Shown: positions 27,043-36,489, numbered from the stretch's first letter. The stretch is 64,000 nt of DNA from Segetibacter sp. (GCF_025963695.1 NZ_JAOQAH010000067.1:1-64000); one strand, 5' to 3'. The notes: generated from the sequence alone by a model not told the origin. Program-made: numbers and translations.

Positions 27043-27075
27043 AAATGCCGGTATTGAAATTACGTACCAGCATTT
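27043..27075 (-). terminator. Probable terminator hairpin of the aminotransferase gene
   Basis: AAATGCCGGTA (27043-27053) pairs with TACCAGCATTT (27065-27075) with one mismatch; an A-run at 27035-27040 gives U residues on the minus strand. Confidence 0.65.
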
Positions 27076-27112
27076 ATTCAATATATTTTACAACTACATT
27101 TTTAAATCGAAA

Positions 27113-28309
27113 TCAATTTGTTTTACCCGGATACACTTTTAATGCCTGTTCAAGACAGTTCATTGCAGCATCGATAGCAGTAAGATTAAGTACATAAGCC
27201 AGTCTTACCTCTTGCATTCCCAATCCCGGTGTACCGTAAAAGCCAGTGGCTGGTGCCAGCATAAGTGTAGCCCCGTTATACTCGAAACTTTCTAACAACC
27301 ATTGGCAAAATTTGTCGCTGTCATCTATAGGCAGTTTAGCCATTGCATAAAAAGCACCGCCAGGGTTTGGACAATAAACTCCCTGCATTGCGTTTAAGCG
27401 TTGTACGATTAAATCGCGCCGGCTTCTATATTCCTCTTTAGTTGTATTAAAGTAATCGGCAGGCAGGTCAACCGCAGCTTCAGCGGCAATTTGAGCAAAA
27501 CTTGGAGGGCTTAAACGTGCCTGGGCAAATTTCATCGTCGCGTCCAAAACCGCTTTGTTTTTAGTTACAAAAGCACCTATACGCCCACCGCATGCACTAT
27601 ATCTTTTACTGATGGTGTCCATGATGATTACGTTTTCATCCACACCCTGCAAATGCATTGCGCTAACCTGCTTTTCGTCATAGGTAAACTCGCGATATGC
27701 CTCATCGGAAAACAGGTATAGGTTGTGTTTCTTTATAAGCTCTTTCAGTTGCTCCATCTCGCTTCTGGTATAAGAATAGCCAGTTGGATTGTTTGGGTTG
27801 CAAATAACAATTGCTTTTGTTCGCGGAGTAATGGCTTTTTCAAAATCTTCAATAGGAGGAAGGGCAAAACCGGTTTCTATTCGTGAGGTTATCGGCACCA
27901 CATGTACACCTGCTTCTACAGCAAAACCATTATAGTTTGCATAAAACGGTTCGGGAATAATGACCTCGTCACCAACATCGAGGCATGTCATAAAGCCAAA
28001 CAAAATAGCTTCACTTCCCCCTGTTGTGACAATAATCTGGTTGTAATCCACCTGTATGCCTACCGACTCGTAATACTGCACCAGTTTTTTGCGGTAGCTT
28101 TCGTTACCTGCACTATGACTATACTCTAATATTGAAAAATCACTATTTCTAACAGCATCTAAAACCATTTTTGGTGTTTCAATATCCGGTTGCCCGATAT
28201 TGAGATGATACACTTTGATACCCTTTTTCTTTGCTGCCTCAGCAAAGGGAACCAGTTTTCTTATTGGGGAAGCAGGCATCAAATGACCTCGCTGACTAAT
28301 AGTTAACAT
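27113..28309 (-). CDS. PLP-dependent class I/II aminotransferase
   Basis: 398 residues, an AspC/AlaT-like aminotransferase. Visible fold-type I marks: NIGQPDIETP near the start, VTTGGSEAILFGF, ICNPNNPTGYSYTRSEM, SDEAYREFTYD, and the PLP-lysine segment TISKRYSACGGRIGAF. The amino-group donor cannot be told from sequence; aspartate, alanine or aromatic amino acids are all possible. Single gene. Confidence 0.9.
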   Translation of the reverse strand: MLTISQRGHLMPASPIRKLVPFAEAAKKKGIKVYHLNIGQPDIETPKMVLDAVRNSDFSILEYSHSAGNESYRKKLVQYYESVGIQVDYNQIIVTTGGSEAILFGFMTCLDVGDEVIIPEPFYANYNGFAVEAGVHVVPITSRIETGFALPPIEDFEKAITPRTKAIVICNPNNPTGYSYTRSEMEQLKELIKKHNLYLFSDEAYREFTYDEKQVSAMHLQGVDENVIIMDTISKRYSACGGRIGAFVTKNKAVLDATMKFAQARLSPPSFAQIAAEAAVDLPADYFNTTKEEYRSRRDLIVQRLNAMQGVYCPNPGGAFYAMAKLPIDDSDKFCQWLLESFEYNGATLMLAPATGFYGTPGLGMQEVRLAYVLNLTAIDAAMNCLEQALKVYPGKTN

Positions 28310-28355
28310 GGGGCAAAGATACTAGAGGGAATTAGGATAGAGAATTGGTAACAAT

Positions 28356-28382
28356 AAAAAAGCCACCAAATTGGTGGCTTTT
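28356..28382 (-). terminator. Rho-independent terminator of the DUF1573 pair
   Basis: AGCCACC/GGTGGCT hairpin (28361-28379) with an A-run before it, giving U residues on the minus strand, 18 nt after the stop of the DUF1573 gene. Confidence 0.88.
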
Positions 28383-28400
28383 ACAATAGTATTTGATTGA

Positions 28401-28799
28401 TTATTTTCCAGCTTTAGCAGTGGCTTTTGCCTCAACTACTTCTCCGTCTATCGTCAAAATAATGGGATCGGCAACTTTTGCTACTTTAACCGTAACTTTT
28501 TTGGTGAAACTACCCATCGCAGCTGCATTATAAGTAACCTTTATTTTATTTGAAGCTCCTTTTGCAATCACCCCTTTAGGGTAGTCTGGAGACGTACATC
28601 CGCACTCGGCACTTGCATTTTCAATAACTACAGGAGTGTTAGATGTATTTGTAAAAGTAAAAGAGTAGGTAGCAGGCACGTTCTGCTTAATCTTACCGAA
28701 ACTGTGTTTTACTTCTTTAAACTCGATGGGTGCCTTGCCTTGTGCAAAAACAGTTGTGATACCTAAAACTGCAATAATTAAAAAAACTATTTTTTTCAT
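28401..28799 (-). CDS. Exported DUF1573 protein (downstream copy)
   Basis: 132 residues with a signal peptide (1-20, MKKIVFLIIAVLGITTVFAQ). The body is one DUF1573 beta-sandwich with FKEVKHSFGKIKQN, TFTNTSNTPVVIENASAECGCTSPDYPKG and a C-terminal repeated-Ala/Lys tail. DUF1573 resembles the ASPM-SPD2-Hydin immunoglobulin fold; role unknown, very common in Bacteroidota. The start at 28799 fits the signal peptide. Second gene of a tandem pair. Confidence 0.9.
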   Translation of the reverse strand: MKKIVFLIIAVLGITTVFAQGKAPIEFKEVKHSFGKIKQNVPATYSFTFTNTSNTPVVIENASAECGCTSPDYPKGVIAKGASNKIKVTYNAAAMGSFTKKVTVKVAKVADPIILTIDGEVVEAKATAKAGK

Positions 28800-28861
28800 A
28801 ATAAGAGGGTATTTAAAGAGGTTGCGATTTAGTGCTAACAACCTTTCTGTTTAAAATTATT

Positions 28862-29347
28862 TTATTTGCCTGAATTTTTTAGCTTCTGAACACCAGTATT
28901 TGCCGGAGCCGGAGTTTCAGCTGTTTTGTAAGTTGTACCATGAAATTTAATTTGTTTAGACATTCCGTTATTGAAGAAAATATCTACCGATTTTTCAAAA
29001 GCACCTTCTGCATAACCGCTGAAGCCCAAAGTAACTTTAAAAGTTTCTCCGGGAGCGTAGGTTTTTCCTTGCTCATACTTTGGCGTAGTGCATCCACAGC
29101 CAACTTTTACATTCTCAACTTTTATAGGTTCTGAACTAATGTTTTTAATGGCAACATCAAATTCAACAGGCTTTCCATGAGGGATCTTTCCAAAGTCGTG
29201 ATTTTCTTCTTTAAATTCCAGAACTTTGGTTATATCAGCCTTAGGTGTAATTTGAGTGCTGGCCGCAGAAGTAGTTCCCGCAGGAGCCTGGGCATTTACA
29301 AGCGCAGCAACAAATAAGCTGGTAAGAACAAGTGTAATTTTCTTCAT
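28862..29347 (-). CDS. Exported DUF1573 protein (upstream copy)
   Basis: 161 residues, signal peptide 1-19, an Ala/Thr-rich linker, then a DUF1573 domain (FKEENHDFGKIPHGKPVEFDVAIKN ... VGCGCTTPKYEQGKTYAPGE). It is a diverged tandem duplicate of the gene 62 nt downstream; both keep the CGCT(T/S)P(K/D)Y element. The tail is longer (APANTGVQKLKNSGK). Probably co-transcribed with the second copy up to the hairpin at 28356. Confidence 0.9.
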   Translation of the reverse strand: MKKITLVLTSLFVAALVNAQAPAGTTSAASTQITPKADITKVLEFKEENHDFGKIPHGKPVEFDVAIKNISSEPIKVENVKVGCGCTTPKYEQGKTYAPGETFKVTLGFSGYAEGAFEKSVDIFFNNGMSKQIKFHGTTYKTAETPAPANTGVQKLKNSGK

Positions 29348-29546
29348 TTGGAAAATGATTTTTGTGATTGTAAAGTTATTGTTTCTGGTAAGAAATAATA
29401 GTGCCTATTTTCGTACCCCTTCTGTTTTTAAGATTTCATTAATCGATGTCAGTTAAAATTAGAAACGCAAATCGAGGCTGTAAATTATATAGAAGTTTCA
29501 TAAGTTGTAATTTTTAACACTAATAAGTTTACACCGCCATTATTTA

Positions 29547-29554
29547 TAAGTTTG
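29547..29554 (+). promoter_or_regulatory. TAnnTTTG -7 box before the E1 gene
   Basis: TAAGTTTG ends 3 nt before the ATG at 29558, so transcription would begin at or beside the start codon (leaderless mRNA). A -33 TTTG at the expected spacing is not evident. Confidence 0.45.
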
Positions 29555-29557
29555 CAT

Positions 29558-31942
29558 ATGGAGAATCAGCATTTACACACAGAGGTCAGCGAGGAGGTAA
29601 TGTCGTATGATAGGTTTCGGCAGGAGGTTTTACAAGATTATAAGATTGCAATGGAAAGCCGTGAAACCAGTTTACTTGGCCGAAGAGAAGTGCTGACAGG
29701 TAAAGCAAAATTTGGAATATTTGGCGATGGAAAAGAGGTGGCACAGATTGCAATGGCGAAATTTTTTAAGAACGGCGATTTCAGGTCTGGCTATTATCGC
29801 GACCAAACCTTCATGTTTTCGACCGGACTTGCTACTATTCAACAATTTTTTGCTCAATTATATTCGGACCCCGATATTAATAACGATCCTTTTAGTGCAG
29901 GCCGGCAGATGAACGCTCACTTTGCTACAAAGTTTGTTAATGAGGACGGTAGTTGGCTCGACCTCGCTAATCTGAAAAATATTTCCGCTGATATAGCTCC
30001 TACAGCTGGCCAGATGCCGCGGGCACTAGGATTGGCGTTGGCTTCAAAAGCCTTTCGTAATCTCGGTGATACAAAAGAACTTATAAATCTTAGCAATAAC
30101 GGCAACGAAATTTGCTTTTGTACTATCGGTGATGCAAGTACTTCTGAAGGTCATTTCTGGGAAACTGTAAATGCAGCTAGCGTTATGCAGGTACCGCTGG
30201 CTATTTTTGTTTGGGATGATGGATTTGGTATTTCTGTTCCTAAAAAACTACAAACTACAAAAGGTTCCATTTCAGATGCGTTGTCGGGGTTTCAGAAGGA
30301 AACTTTGACTAACGGCATAAATATCTACAAAGTAAAAGGGTGGGATTATGCCGGTATGTGCGAAGTATTTGAGGCTGCATTGGAAGAGATGCGTGAAACA
30401 CATACCCCCGCACTTTTTCATGTTGAAGAAATCACCCAACCTCAGGGACATTCTACCAGCGGAAGCCATGAGCGCTATAAAACACATGAAAGGCTACAAT
30501 GGGAAAAGGAGTGGGATTGCATTAAAAAATTTAGGGAATGGATTATTGCAAATGGATTGGCCGCAGAAGATGAATTGTTTGATATAGAATTTGCCGCTAA
30601 GGAACATGCAAGAACAAGCAAGGCAAAAGCGTGGGACGGTTATATTGCCCCAATTAAAAAGCAGGTAGCCAAGGTTGTTCAGATTATTGCTACAGTTGCT
30701 AAACAGCATCCTGCAAAATCAGAAGAGCTTAAAAAACTTATAACGGAACTTCAGACAAATCGTGAGCCGCTTCGCCGCGACGTAATGAAGACCTTAGCTA
30801 CGACATTGCAGATAATTCCGTCAGCTAAAGAAATAAAGAGTCACTACAACGAATTGAAGAAAGAAAATAAGTCCATCTTCAATTCGCACCTGTATAACGA
30901 AGGTTCGAAATCGGCTTTAAAGATAACCGAGGTAAAGGCTACCTACGCCGAGGACTCGAAAATTGTAAACGGTTTCGAAATACTAAATAAATACTTCGAT
31001 CTCTTATTTGCCTCTAATAAAAAAGTGCTTGCTTTTGGCGAGGATGTTGGTAAAATAGGAGACGTAAACCAGGGCTTTTCCGGTTTGCAGGAGAAGCACG
31101 GCCACCATCGCATTTTCGATACCGGAATACGCGAACTTTCTATTATTGGACAAGGGGTAGGTTTAGCCCTGCGGGGTCTTCGTCCAATAGCAGAAATACA
31201 GTATCTCGATTACCTGCTTTACGGATTACAACCGCTTGCCGATGACGTAGCTACTACCCATTACAGAACTAAAGGTCTGCAAAGTTGTCCCCTGATTGTT
31301 CGTACCCGTGGTCATCGCCTTGAGGGTATTTGGCACAGTGGCTCACCAATGGGTATGATCATTAATGCCCTTCGGGGAATATTTATATGCGTTCCGCGCA
31401 ATATGGTGCAGGCGGCCGGAATGTATAATACCTTGTTGGATGGGAACGATCCGGGGTTGATGATAGAAAGTTTAAACGGCTATCGCTTGAAAGAGAAGTT
31501 GCCTTCCAATTTACTTCACCTTCGTGTACCTCTTGGTACTCCCGAAATTTTGCGCGAAGGAGAAGATATAACGATTGTTTCTTATGGTTCTACTTTACGT
31601 ATAGTAAGCGAAGCAGCTAATACATTGCACAAGAGCGGTGTAAGCTGTGAAATTATAGATGTACAAACGATGGTGCCTTTTGATCGCCCCCTTACAATTC
31701 TCGCTTCTTTAAAAAAGACTAACCGAATTATCTTTATCGACGAAGATGTACCTGGAGGAGCAGCCGCGTACATGTATAATAAAGTGCTTGAAGAACAAAA
31801 TGGTTATCGCTACCTCGATGTGGCGGCAAAAACACTTACCGCTCAAGCTCATCGTCCAGCTTATGGAAGTGACGGGGACTATTTCAGTAAGCCAAATGCA
31901 GAAGATATTGTTGAGACTATCCAGGAAATGATGGCGGAATAA
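29558..31942 (+). CDS. Fused alpha/beta E1 of a branched-chain 2-oxoacid dehydrogenase complex
   Basis: 794 residues combining both E1 subunits. Residues ~15-370 are E1-alpha with the thiamine-diphosphate motif GDASTSEG (191-198) and a downstream Asn; residues ~460-794 are E1-beta (FGEDVGKIGDVNQGFSGLQ, TGIRELSIIGQGVGLALRGLRPIAEIQYLDYLLYG, a transketolase C-domain at the end). It decarboxylates a 2-oxoacid and passes the acyl group to E2 lipoyl. Bacteroidota commonly carry this fused form, with E2 and E3 elsewhere. The ATG at 29558 gives MENQHLHTEV; a TTG at 29552 is less likely. Confidence 0.9.
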   Translation: MENQHLHTEVSEEVMSYDRFRQEVLQDYKIAMESRETSLLGRREVLTGKAKFGIFGDGKEVAQIAMAKFFKNGDFRSGYYRDQTFMFSTGLATIQQFFAQLYSDPDINNDPFSAGRQMNAHFATKFVNEDGSWLDLANLKNISADIAPTAGQMPRALGLALASKAFRNLGDTKELINLSNNGNEICFCTIGDASTSEGHFWETVNAASVMQVPLAIFVWDDGFGISVPKKLQTTKGSISDALSGFQKETLTNGINIYKVKGWDYAGMCEVFEAALEEMRETHTPALFHVEEITQPQGHSTSGSHERYKTHERLQWEKEWDCIKKFREWIIANGLAAEDELFDIEFAAKEHARTSKAKAWDGYIAPIKKQVAKVVQIIATVAKQHPAKSEELKKLITELQTNREPLRRDVMKTLATTLQIIPSAKEIKSHYNELKKENKSIFNSHLYNEGSKSALKITEVKATYAEDSKIVNGFEILNKYFDLLFASNKKVLAFGEDVGKIGDVNQGFSGLQEKHGHHRIFDTGIRELSIIGQGVGLALRGLRPIAEIQYLDYLLYGLQPLADDVATTHYRTKGLQSCPLIVRTRGHRLEGIWHSGSPMGMIINALRGIFICVPRNMVQAAGMYNTLLDGNDPGLMIESLNGYRLKEKLPSNLLHLRVPLGTPEILREGEDITIVSYGSTLRIVSEAANTLHKSGVSCEIIDVQTMVPFDRPLTILASLKKTNRIIFIDEDVPGGAAAYMYNKVLEEQNGYRYLDVAAKTLTAQAHRPAYGSDGDYFSKPNAEDIVETIQEMMAE

Positions 31943-31982
31943 TTTTTCTGTAACCAGCTTTTAATCTTTTCTGTTTCAATTG

Positions 31983-32002
31983 TTGCGACGCTCCGTTTAG
32001 CC
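31983..32002 (-). repeat. Degenerate copy of the interspersed repeat
   Basis: TTGCGACGCTCCGTTTAG keeps TTGCGACGC but loses one palindrome arm; a CATCG-like word follows (AACATCGTTCGG). Convergent gap between E1 and mqo. Confidence 0.4.
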
Positions 32003-32065
32003 GCAAAACATCGTTCGGCTTTCCTCGTATTCCATATTAAAGTTGTTGTATAGCGTTTGTTTGTT

Positions 32066-32104
32066 AATCCTTGTAACCAGGCTGATTGCCTGGTTACAAG
32101 GATT
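32066..32104 (+). terminator. Strong 17-bp hairpin, terminator between convergent E1 and mqo genes
   Basis: AATCCTTGTAACCAGGC (32066-32082) pairs perfectly with the segment 32088-32104, loop TGATT. Followed by TGTTTTTA on the plus strand; the minus side is not U-rich, so it mainly serves the E1 gene. Confidence 0.75.
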
Positions 32105-32144
32105 TGTTTTTACGATATCAATACCAGACGGTTTCAAGTTATAA

Positions 32145-33671
32145 TCATTCCTGCGGCTTAAGTACACCTTCTGCAAATTGCAGTTTAAGCACTTCACTAG
32201 TTTGCTTTCTCACTTCTGCGCAAAGTTTTCCGTTAGATGCCAGCGACTGACCATACGAAGGGATCATCTTTCTCAGCTTTGACTGCCATTCAGGTGTGCC
32301 AACCTTGTCTTTAAAACAACGTTTTAAAAGATCAAGCATAATAGAAACAGCAGTGGACGCACCTGGCGACGCTCCTAATAGTGCAGCAATAGTTCCATCC
32401 GCAGAACTTACTACCTCCGTTCCAAACTCAAGCACGCCGCCTTCTTTTTCATCTTTTTTAATCACTTGCACCCTTTGTCCGGCAATTTCTACTTCCCAGT
32501 CTTCTAATCTTGCCGCCGGCAAATATTCCCTAAGGGCATCTAAACGATCTTCAGGCGATTGTCTTACCTGGTCGATCAGGTACTTTGTAAGAGGAATGTT
32601 TTTAATACCGGCAGACAACATCGGACCAATGTTTCCCAGTTTGATAGATAGCGGCAAGTCCATATATGAGCCGTGCTTTAAAAACTTTGTTGAAAATCCC
32701 GCATAAGGTCCAAAAAGCAATTCACGTTTCCCTTCAATTATTCTTGTATCAAGATGGGGCACCGACATTGGTGGGGCGCCTACAGAAGCCTTTCCATAAA
32801 CTTTTGCATTGTGTTTAGCTATCACTTCCGGATTGGTACACCGAAGCCATTGTCCACTAACCGGGAATCCACCAAAGCCTTTTCCTTCAGGAATTTCTGA
32901 TTTTATCAGTAACGGCAGCGATCCTCCGCCTGCACCTATGAAGACGAACCTGGCTTGCAGCTTTCGCCTTTCACCTGTTATTGTATTTTTTACGTTCAGC
33001 CGCCACATCGTTTCACCCTCATTCTTTTCAAGGTCGCGAACCTGGTGGCTAAAATGAAGAGAAACGCCGGGCTGATGTTTCAGATGGTCAAACATACACC
33101 TGGTAAGTGAGCCAAAATTTACATCTGTTCCAATATCCATCCGTGTTGCTGCCACCTTCTCTTCGGGGTTGCGGCCTTCCATCACCAAAGGAATCCATTC
33201 TTCCAACACGCTTTTGTCTTCAGTATATATCATTCCTTTAAAAAGGTGGCACGACGTGAGCGCCTCATATCGCTTCCTGAGATAGTCGATGTTTTTCTGT
33301 CCCCAAACGAAGCTTATGTGAGGAATAGGCCTTATGAAAGACGGCGGTACAGTTATAAAATTTTGCTGAATAAGATAGCTCCAAAACTGTTTTGAAATCT
33401 CAAACGATTCAGCAATTTTCACTGCTTTTAACGTCTCGATAGATCCATCAGGTAGCTCCGGTGTATAATTAAGTTCACAAAATGCCGAGTGACCGGTTCC
33501 TGCATTGTTCCAGGCGTCGGAGCTTTCTGCTGCTGCAACATCAAGCGTTTCAAAAATTTCGATGGTTAAATCGGGTTGCAATTGTTTAAGCAATACACCC
33601 AGCGTTGCGCTCATTATACCAGCTCCAATTAAAACCACATCAGGATTGTTTGGATTTTCATTCATACTCAT
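32145..33671 (-). CDS. mqo: Malate:quinone oxidoreductase
   Basis: 508 residues, typical of Mqo. It oxidises malate to oxaloacetate and passes electrons to quinones at the inner-membrane face, replacing or complementing malate dehydrogenase. FAD-binding start DVVLIGAGIMSATLGVLLKQL; family marks SSDAWNNAGTGHSAFCELNYTPE, FIGAGGGSLPLL, GKASVGAPPMSVPHLDTR and the C-terminal DGTIAALLGASPGASTAVSIMLDLL. A TACATTTG box (complement of 33720-33727) lies 49 nt upstream of the start. No close partner. Confidence 0.95.
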   Translation of the reverse strand: MSMNENPNNPDVVLIGAGIMSATLGVLLKQLQPDLTIEIFETLDVAAAESSDAWNNAGTGHSAFCELNYTPELPDGSIETLKAVKIAESFEISKQFWSYLIQQNFITVPPSFIRPIPHISFVWGQKNIDYLRKRYEALTSCHLFKGMIYTEDKSVLEEWIPLVMEGRNPEEKVAATRMDIGTDVNFGSLTRCMFDHLKHQPGVSLHFSHQVRDLEKNEGETMWRLNVKNTITGERRKLQARFVFIGAGGGSLPLLIKSEIPEGKGFGGFPVSGQWLRCTNPEVIAKHNAKVYGKASVGAPPMSVPHLDTRIIEGKRELLFGPYAGFSTKFLKHGSYMDLPLSIKLGNIGPMLSAGIKNIPLTKYLIDQVRQSPEDRLDALREYLPAARLEDWEVEIAGQRVQVIKKDEKEGGVLEFGTEVVSSADGTIAALLGASPGASTAVSIMLDLLKRCFKDKVGTPEWQSKLRKMIPSYGQSLASNGKLCAEVRKQTSEVLKLQFAEGVLKPQE

Positions 33672-34139
33672 GCTACTTGTTCTAAATTGATAAAATGCTT
33701 TTTGAAATGCAAATGTACTTTCTACTTAAATTATGCCACTAAGCTTATTGTTGTAGTTGTGTTTTTTTATTGTTTTTGCAACCTCCTTCAAAAGTTGATT
33801 TTAACCAGGCATGTGAAAGTTCAATTCACCTTATTATTAGTTTTTATTCTTTCAATGCGGTTGTGCACCTGATAGCATTTCTATAAAATCTCCCGATAGC
33901 CGTATTATAGTTAAGCTAAAGTTGAAGAATAAGCCTAGTTATTGAATAGATGTTGCAAGTACGAATATCCGATTGTATAAATGCCAACACCTATGCGGCT
34001 ATAGCATCACGAAATTTCTCTTGCAAAAAAGGGCAAACCTTCCATAATAAAAATGGCACAGGGAGGAGGATTTGTTTTAAAACTTACACAAATGAGGTGA
34101 CCATCCAGATGCGTTTACAGAATTATAGGTGGCAAATCA
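33672..34139. other. 468-bp intergenic region
   Basis: Between mqo and the NagB-like gene (both minus strand). It holds the probable mqo promoter box at 33720-33727 and otherwise no reading frame, hairpin or repeat that I can support. Confidence 0.5.
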
Positions 34140-34880
34140 TTATTCAACATCCTGCTGCATTAACAACGAGCCAGCTTCTTTGTCTGCAAAAACAAAAAAA
34201 GACGGATGATTTCTTAAAAGGCTGGCAGGGGTTTGTTCAGAAATTTCTCCTTCAAGCACCTGCTTTAGGATTTCAGCCTTTTTACTTCCGCTTACCACCA
34301 GTACAACATTTCGTGCTTCCATTAGGGATGCGATACCAAGTGTTAACCCTTTCTCCAGGGGCGTGTTTTCTTTAAAATATTTTTGTCCTACCTGCTGGGT
34401 AAGTGGATCTATATCTGCGACATGAGATTTCAATAGTGCCGGGGTTCCCGGTTCATTCATCCCAACATGACCATTTATTCCAAGGCCAACAATTGCTACG
34501 TCTATGCCTCCATGTTGTTCTATATAATCTTCCACTTTATTGCATTCCGTTTCAAGATCTGCTGCTCTTCCATCAAAAAAGCAAATTTGCTCTTCGGGTA
34601 TTTCTAAAGGCTCAAATAACTGTTGATTTAAATGATACCTGCAACTTCCGTTGTCGCTTCCATTCATACCTGCCCATTCATCAAGGCTAAGGAAATTCCA
34701 GGTGGAAACCTTTACCTGATTTTTCGCGGCGCCGGCTACCAATTCTTTATACAACCCGGCGGGACTATCTCCGGAAGCAGTACATATAACAGGACTGCGG
34801 CGATCTTTTATTATTTCAACAACGGTGCTAAGGGCCTTCTTTGACATTGCTTCATAAGTACCAGATACAAAGATTTTCAT
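34140..34880 (-). CDS. NagB/6-phosphogluconolactonase family protein, probably glucosamine-6-phosphate deaminase-like
   Basis: 246 residues. The motif LSLDEWAGM and the very conserved GLGINGHVGMNEPG match the glucosamine-6-phosphate deaminase loop (GxGxxGHxxxNEPG) better than lactonases; CTASGDSPAGLYKEL is the phosphate-binding loop. The start at 34880 (MKIFVSGTYE) fits the family; an extension to 34946 does not. It would turn glucosamine-6-phosphate into fructose-6-phosphate plus ammonia, but the family also includes related lactonases and isomerases. Single gene. Confidence 0.82.
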   Translation of the reverse strand: MKIFVSGTYEAMSKKALSTVVEIIKDRRSPVICTASGDSPAGLYKELVAGAAKNQVKVSTWNFLSLDEWAGMNGSDNGSCRYHLNQQLFEPLEIPEEQICFFDGRAADLETECNKVEDYIEQHGGIDVAIVGLGINGHVGMNEPGTPALLKSHVADIDPLTQQVGQKYFKENTPLEKGLTLGIASLMEARNVVLVVSGSKKAEILKQVLEGEISEQTPASLLRNHPSFFVFADKEAGSLLMQQDVE

Positions 34881-35047
34881 GCAAGAAATTGAATGGATGT
34901 TATTGAATGATGGTGTGGCGTTTGGTTTATTTCTATTGGGTGGCAATTTTCCGGATTTATAAAAATGCCGACAAATGATTCTTTCTGTATAAAGCCAAAT
35001 GCAGAATATATGTGGCTTTAAAAAGATGAATTACAATCTATCGTTGC

Positions 35048-35070
35048 AGTGTGCGACGCAACAAAAGCTA
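35048..35070 (+). repeat. Interspersed intergenic repeat, TTGCGACGCAA form
   Basis: AGTGTGCGACGCAACAAAAG, between two minus-strand genes. Confidence 0.7.
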
Positions 35071-35097
35071 CATGCCTGCAACCAGCTAAGTCCATAA

Positions 35098-35128
35098 AAA
35101 AAGTCCCACCTTAAAAGATGGGACTTTA
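35098..35128 (-). terminator. Rho-independent terminator of sucC
   Basis: AAGTCCCA (35101-35108) pairs with TGGGACTT (35119-35126), with an A-run before it that becomes U on the minus strand. It lies ~57 nt after the sucC stop, beyond a tandem repeat. Confidence 0.8.
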
Positions 35129-35130
35129 CA

Positions 35131-35181
35131 ACTTATTACTTACAACTTAAAACTTATTACTTACAACTTAAAACTTACAAC
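35131..35181. repeat. AT-rich tandem repeat, 21-bp unit
   Basis: Two exact 21-bp units (35131-35151, 35152-35172; beginning ACTTATTACTTACAACTTAA) plus a partial third. It fills the space between the sucC stop and its terminator, so it is in the 3' end of the sucC mRNA. Confidence 0.8.
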
Positions 35182-35184
35182 TTC

Positions 35185-36396
35185 CTAAGCCACCGCTTTC
35201 CTCACCAACTCTGCAGCCTCGCTTAACAAAATTGCGCTTTGCACTTTTAGTCCGCTTTCGTCTATCAGCTTTTTAGCTTCCTCAGCGTTTGTTCCTTGTA
35301 GGCGAACAATGATAGGAATATTAATATTTCCCATTTTATTGTACGCTTCAATAACGCCGGATGCAACACGATCGCAACGAACGATACCGCCAAAAATGTT
35401 AATTAGAATTGCTTTTACATTGGGATCCTTCATGATGATCTTAAATCCGGCTTCCACAGTTTGAGCATTTGCAGTACCACCTACATCAAGAAAGTTTGCA
35501 GGTTCGCCACCGGCAAGTTTAATCATGTCCATGGTAGCCATAGCAAGGCCGGCGCCATTCACCATACAACCTACGTTACCGTCTAACTTTACAAAATTCA
35601 GGTTGTATTGACCAGCTTCGACTTCAGTAGGATCTTCCTCGTTTACATCCCGCAGGTTTGCAAGATCAGCGTGACGCATTAAAGCGTTCTCATCTAAATT
35701 CATTTTGCAGTCAACCGCTATGATTTTTTCATCGGCTGTTTTAAACAGGGGATTTATTTCCAACATGCTGCAATCGAGTCCGCAATATGCACTGTAAAGA
35801 TTGGTAACGAACTTAACGCAATTCTTAAATGCTTCACCGCTTAGTCCAAAGTTGAAAGCAATTTTTCTTGCCTGGAAACCTTGAAGACCACCGCCGGGAT
35901 GAACCCACTCTTTAAAAATTTTGTCAGGAGTATTGTGTGCAACTTCTTCAATATCCATTCCTCCTTCAGTGCTGTACATAATTACATTCTGACCTTTTGC
36001 ACGATCAAGCAATATGCTCAGGTAAAATTCTTTAACAGGGTTTGGACCAGGATAATATACATCCTGGGCGATAAGTACCTTGCTTACTTTTTTACCCTGA
36101 GGGCCTGTCTGAATGGTCACTAATGTACCGCCCAACAAATTTTTAGTAATATTCGAAATGTCTTCAAGACTCTTGCCTACAGCTACACCGCGTTGTTCTT
36201 TCCCTTCAATTTTCCCTTTTCCACGTCCGCCCGCATGTATCTGTGCTTTTACTACCGCAAAGTGGTTGCCAGTATCATTTTTAATTTGCCTGTATGCTTC
36301 CTCAGCAGCCATTACGGTATCTACTGCAATACCTTCCTGTACAGGAACTTTGTATTTCTTTAGTAACTCCTTAGCCTGGTACTCATGCAAATTCAT
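35185..36396 (-). CDS. sucC: Succinyl-CoA ligase (ADP-forming) beta subunit
   Basis: 403 residues, normal for SucC. N-terminal ATP-grasp part (MNLHEYQAKELLKKYKVPVQEG, VVKAQIHAGGRGKG) and C-terminal CoA-ligase domain (VDCKMNLDENALMRH, GGTANAQTVEAGFK, INIFGGIVRCDRVA). With SucD (not in this window) it makes ATP or GTP from succinyl-CoA in the TCA cycle. A TATATTCG box on the minus strand lies ~27 nt upstream of the ATG. Confidence 0.96.
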   Translation of the reverse strand: MNLHEYQAKELLKKYKVPVQEGIAVDTVMAAEEAYRQIKNDTGNHFAVVKAQIHAGGRGKGKIEGKEQRGVAVGKSLEDISNITKNLLGGTLVTIQTGPQGKKVSKVLIAQDVYYPGPNPVKEFYLSILLDRAKGQNVIMYSTEGGMDIEEVAHNTPDKIFKEWVHPGGGLQGFQARKIAFNFGLSGEAFKNCVKFVTNLYSAYCGLDCSMLEINPLFKTADEKIIAVDCKMNLDENALMRHADLANLRDVNEEDPTEVEAGQYNLNFVKLDGNVGCMVNGAGLAMATMDMIKLAGGEPANFLDVGGTANAQTVEAGFKIIMKDPNVKAILINIFGGIVRCDRVASGVIEAYNKMGNINIPIIVRLQGTNAEEAKKLIDESGLKVQSAILLSEAAELVRKAVA

Positions 36397-36489
36397 ATAG
36401 CTAATTTATTTTTGGCGAATATAGTTCAATTAGAAATCGGGATTTAAAAATCGAAGATTTTTTGTTTGCTAACGTTGGTATGCTAATCA

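Noticed and set aside
32066..32104. 17-bp perfect stem as a mobile-element end
   Set aside because: Its position between convergent gene ends and T-rich flank fit a terminator; only one copy seen.
33687..33872. 61-codon Cys/Phe-rich frame after mqo
   Set aside because: Looks like the translation of T-rich promoter DNA; overlaps the probable mqo promoter.
33950..34375. 141-codon plus-strand frame
   Set aside because: Largely antisense to the NagB-like gene, whose motifs are clear.
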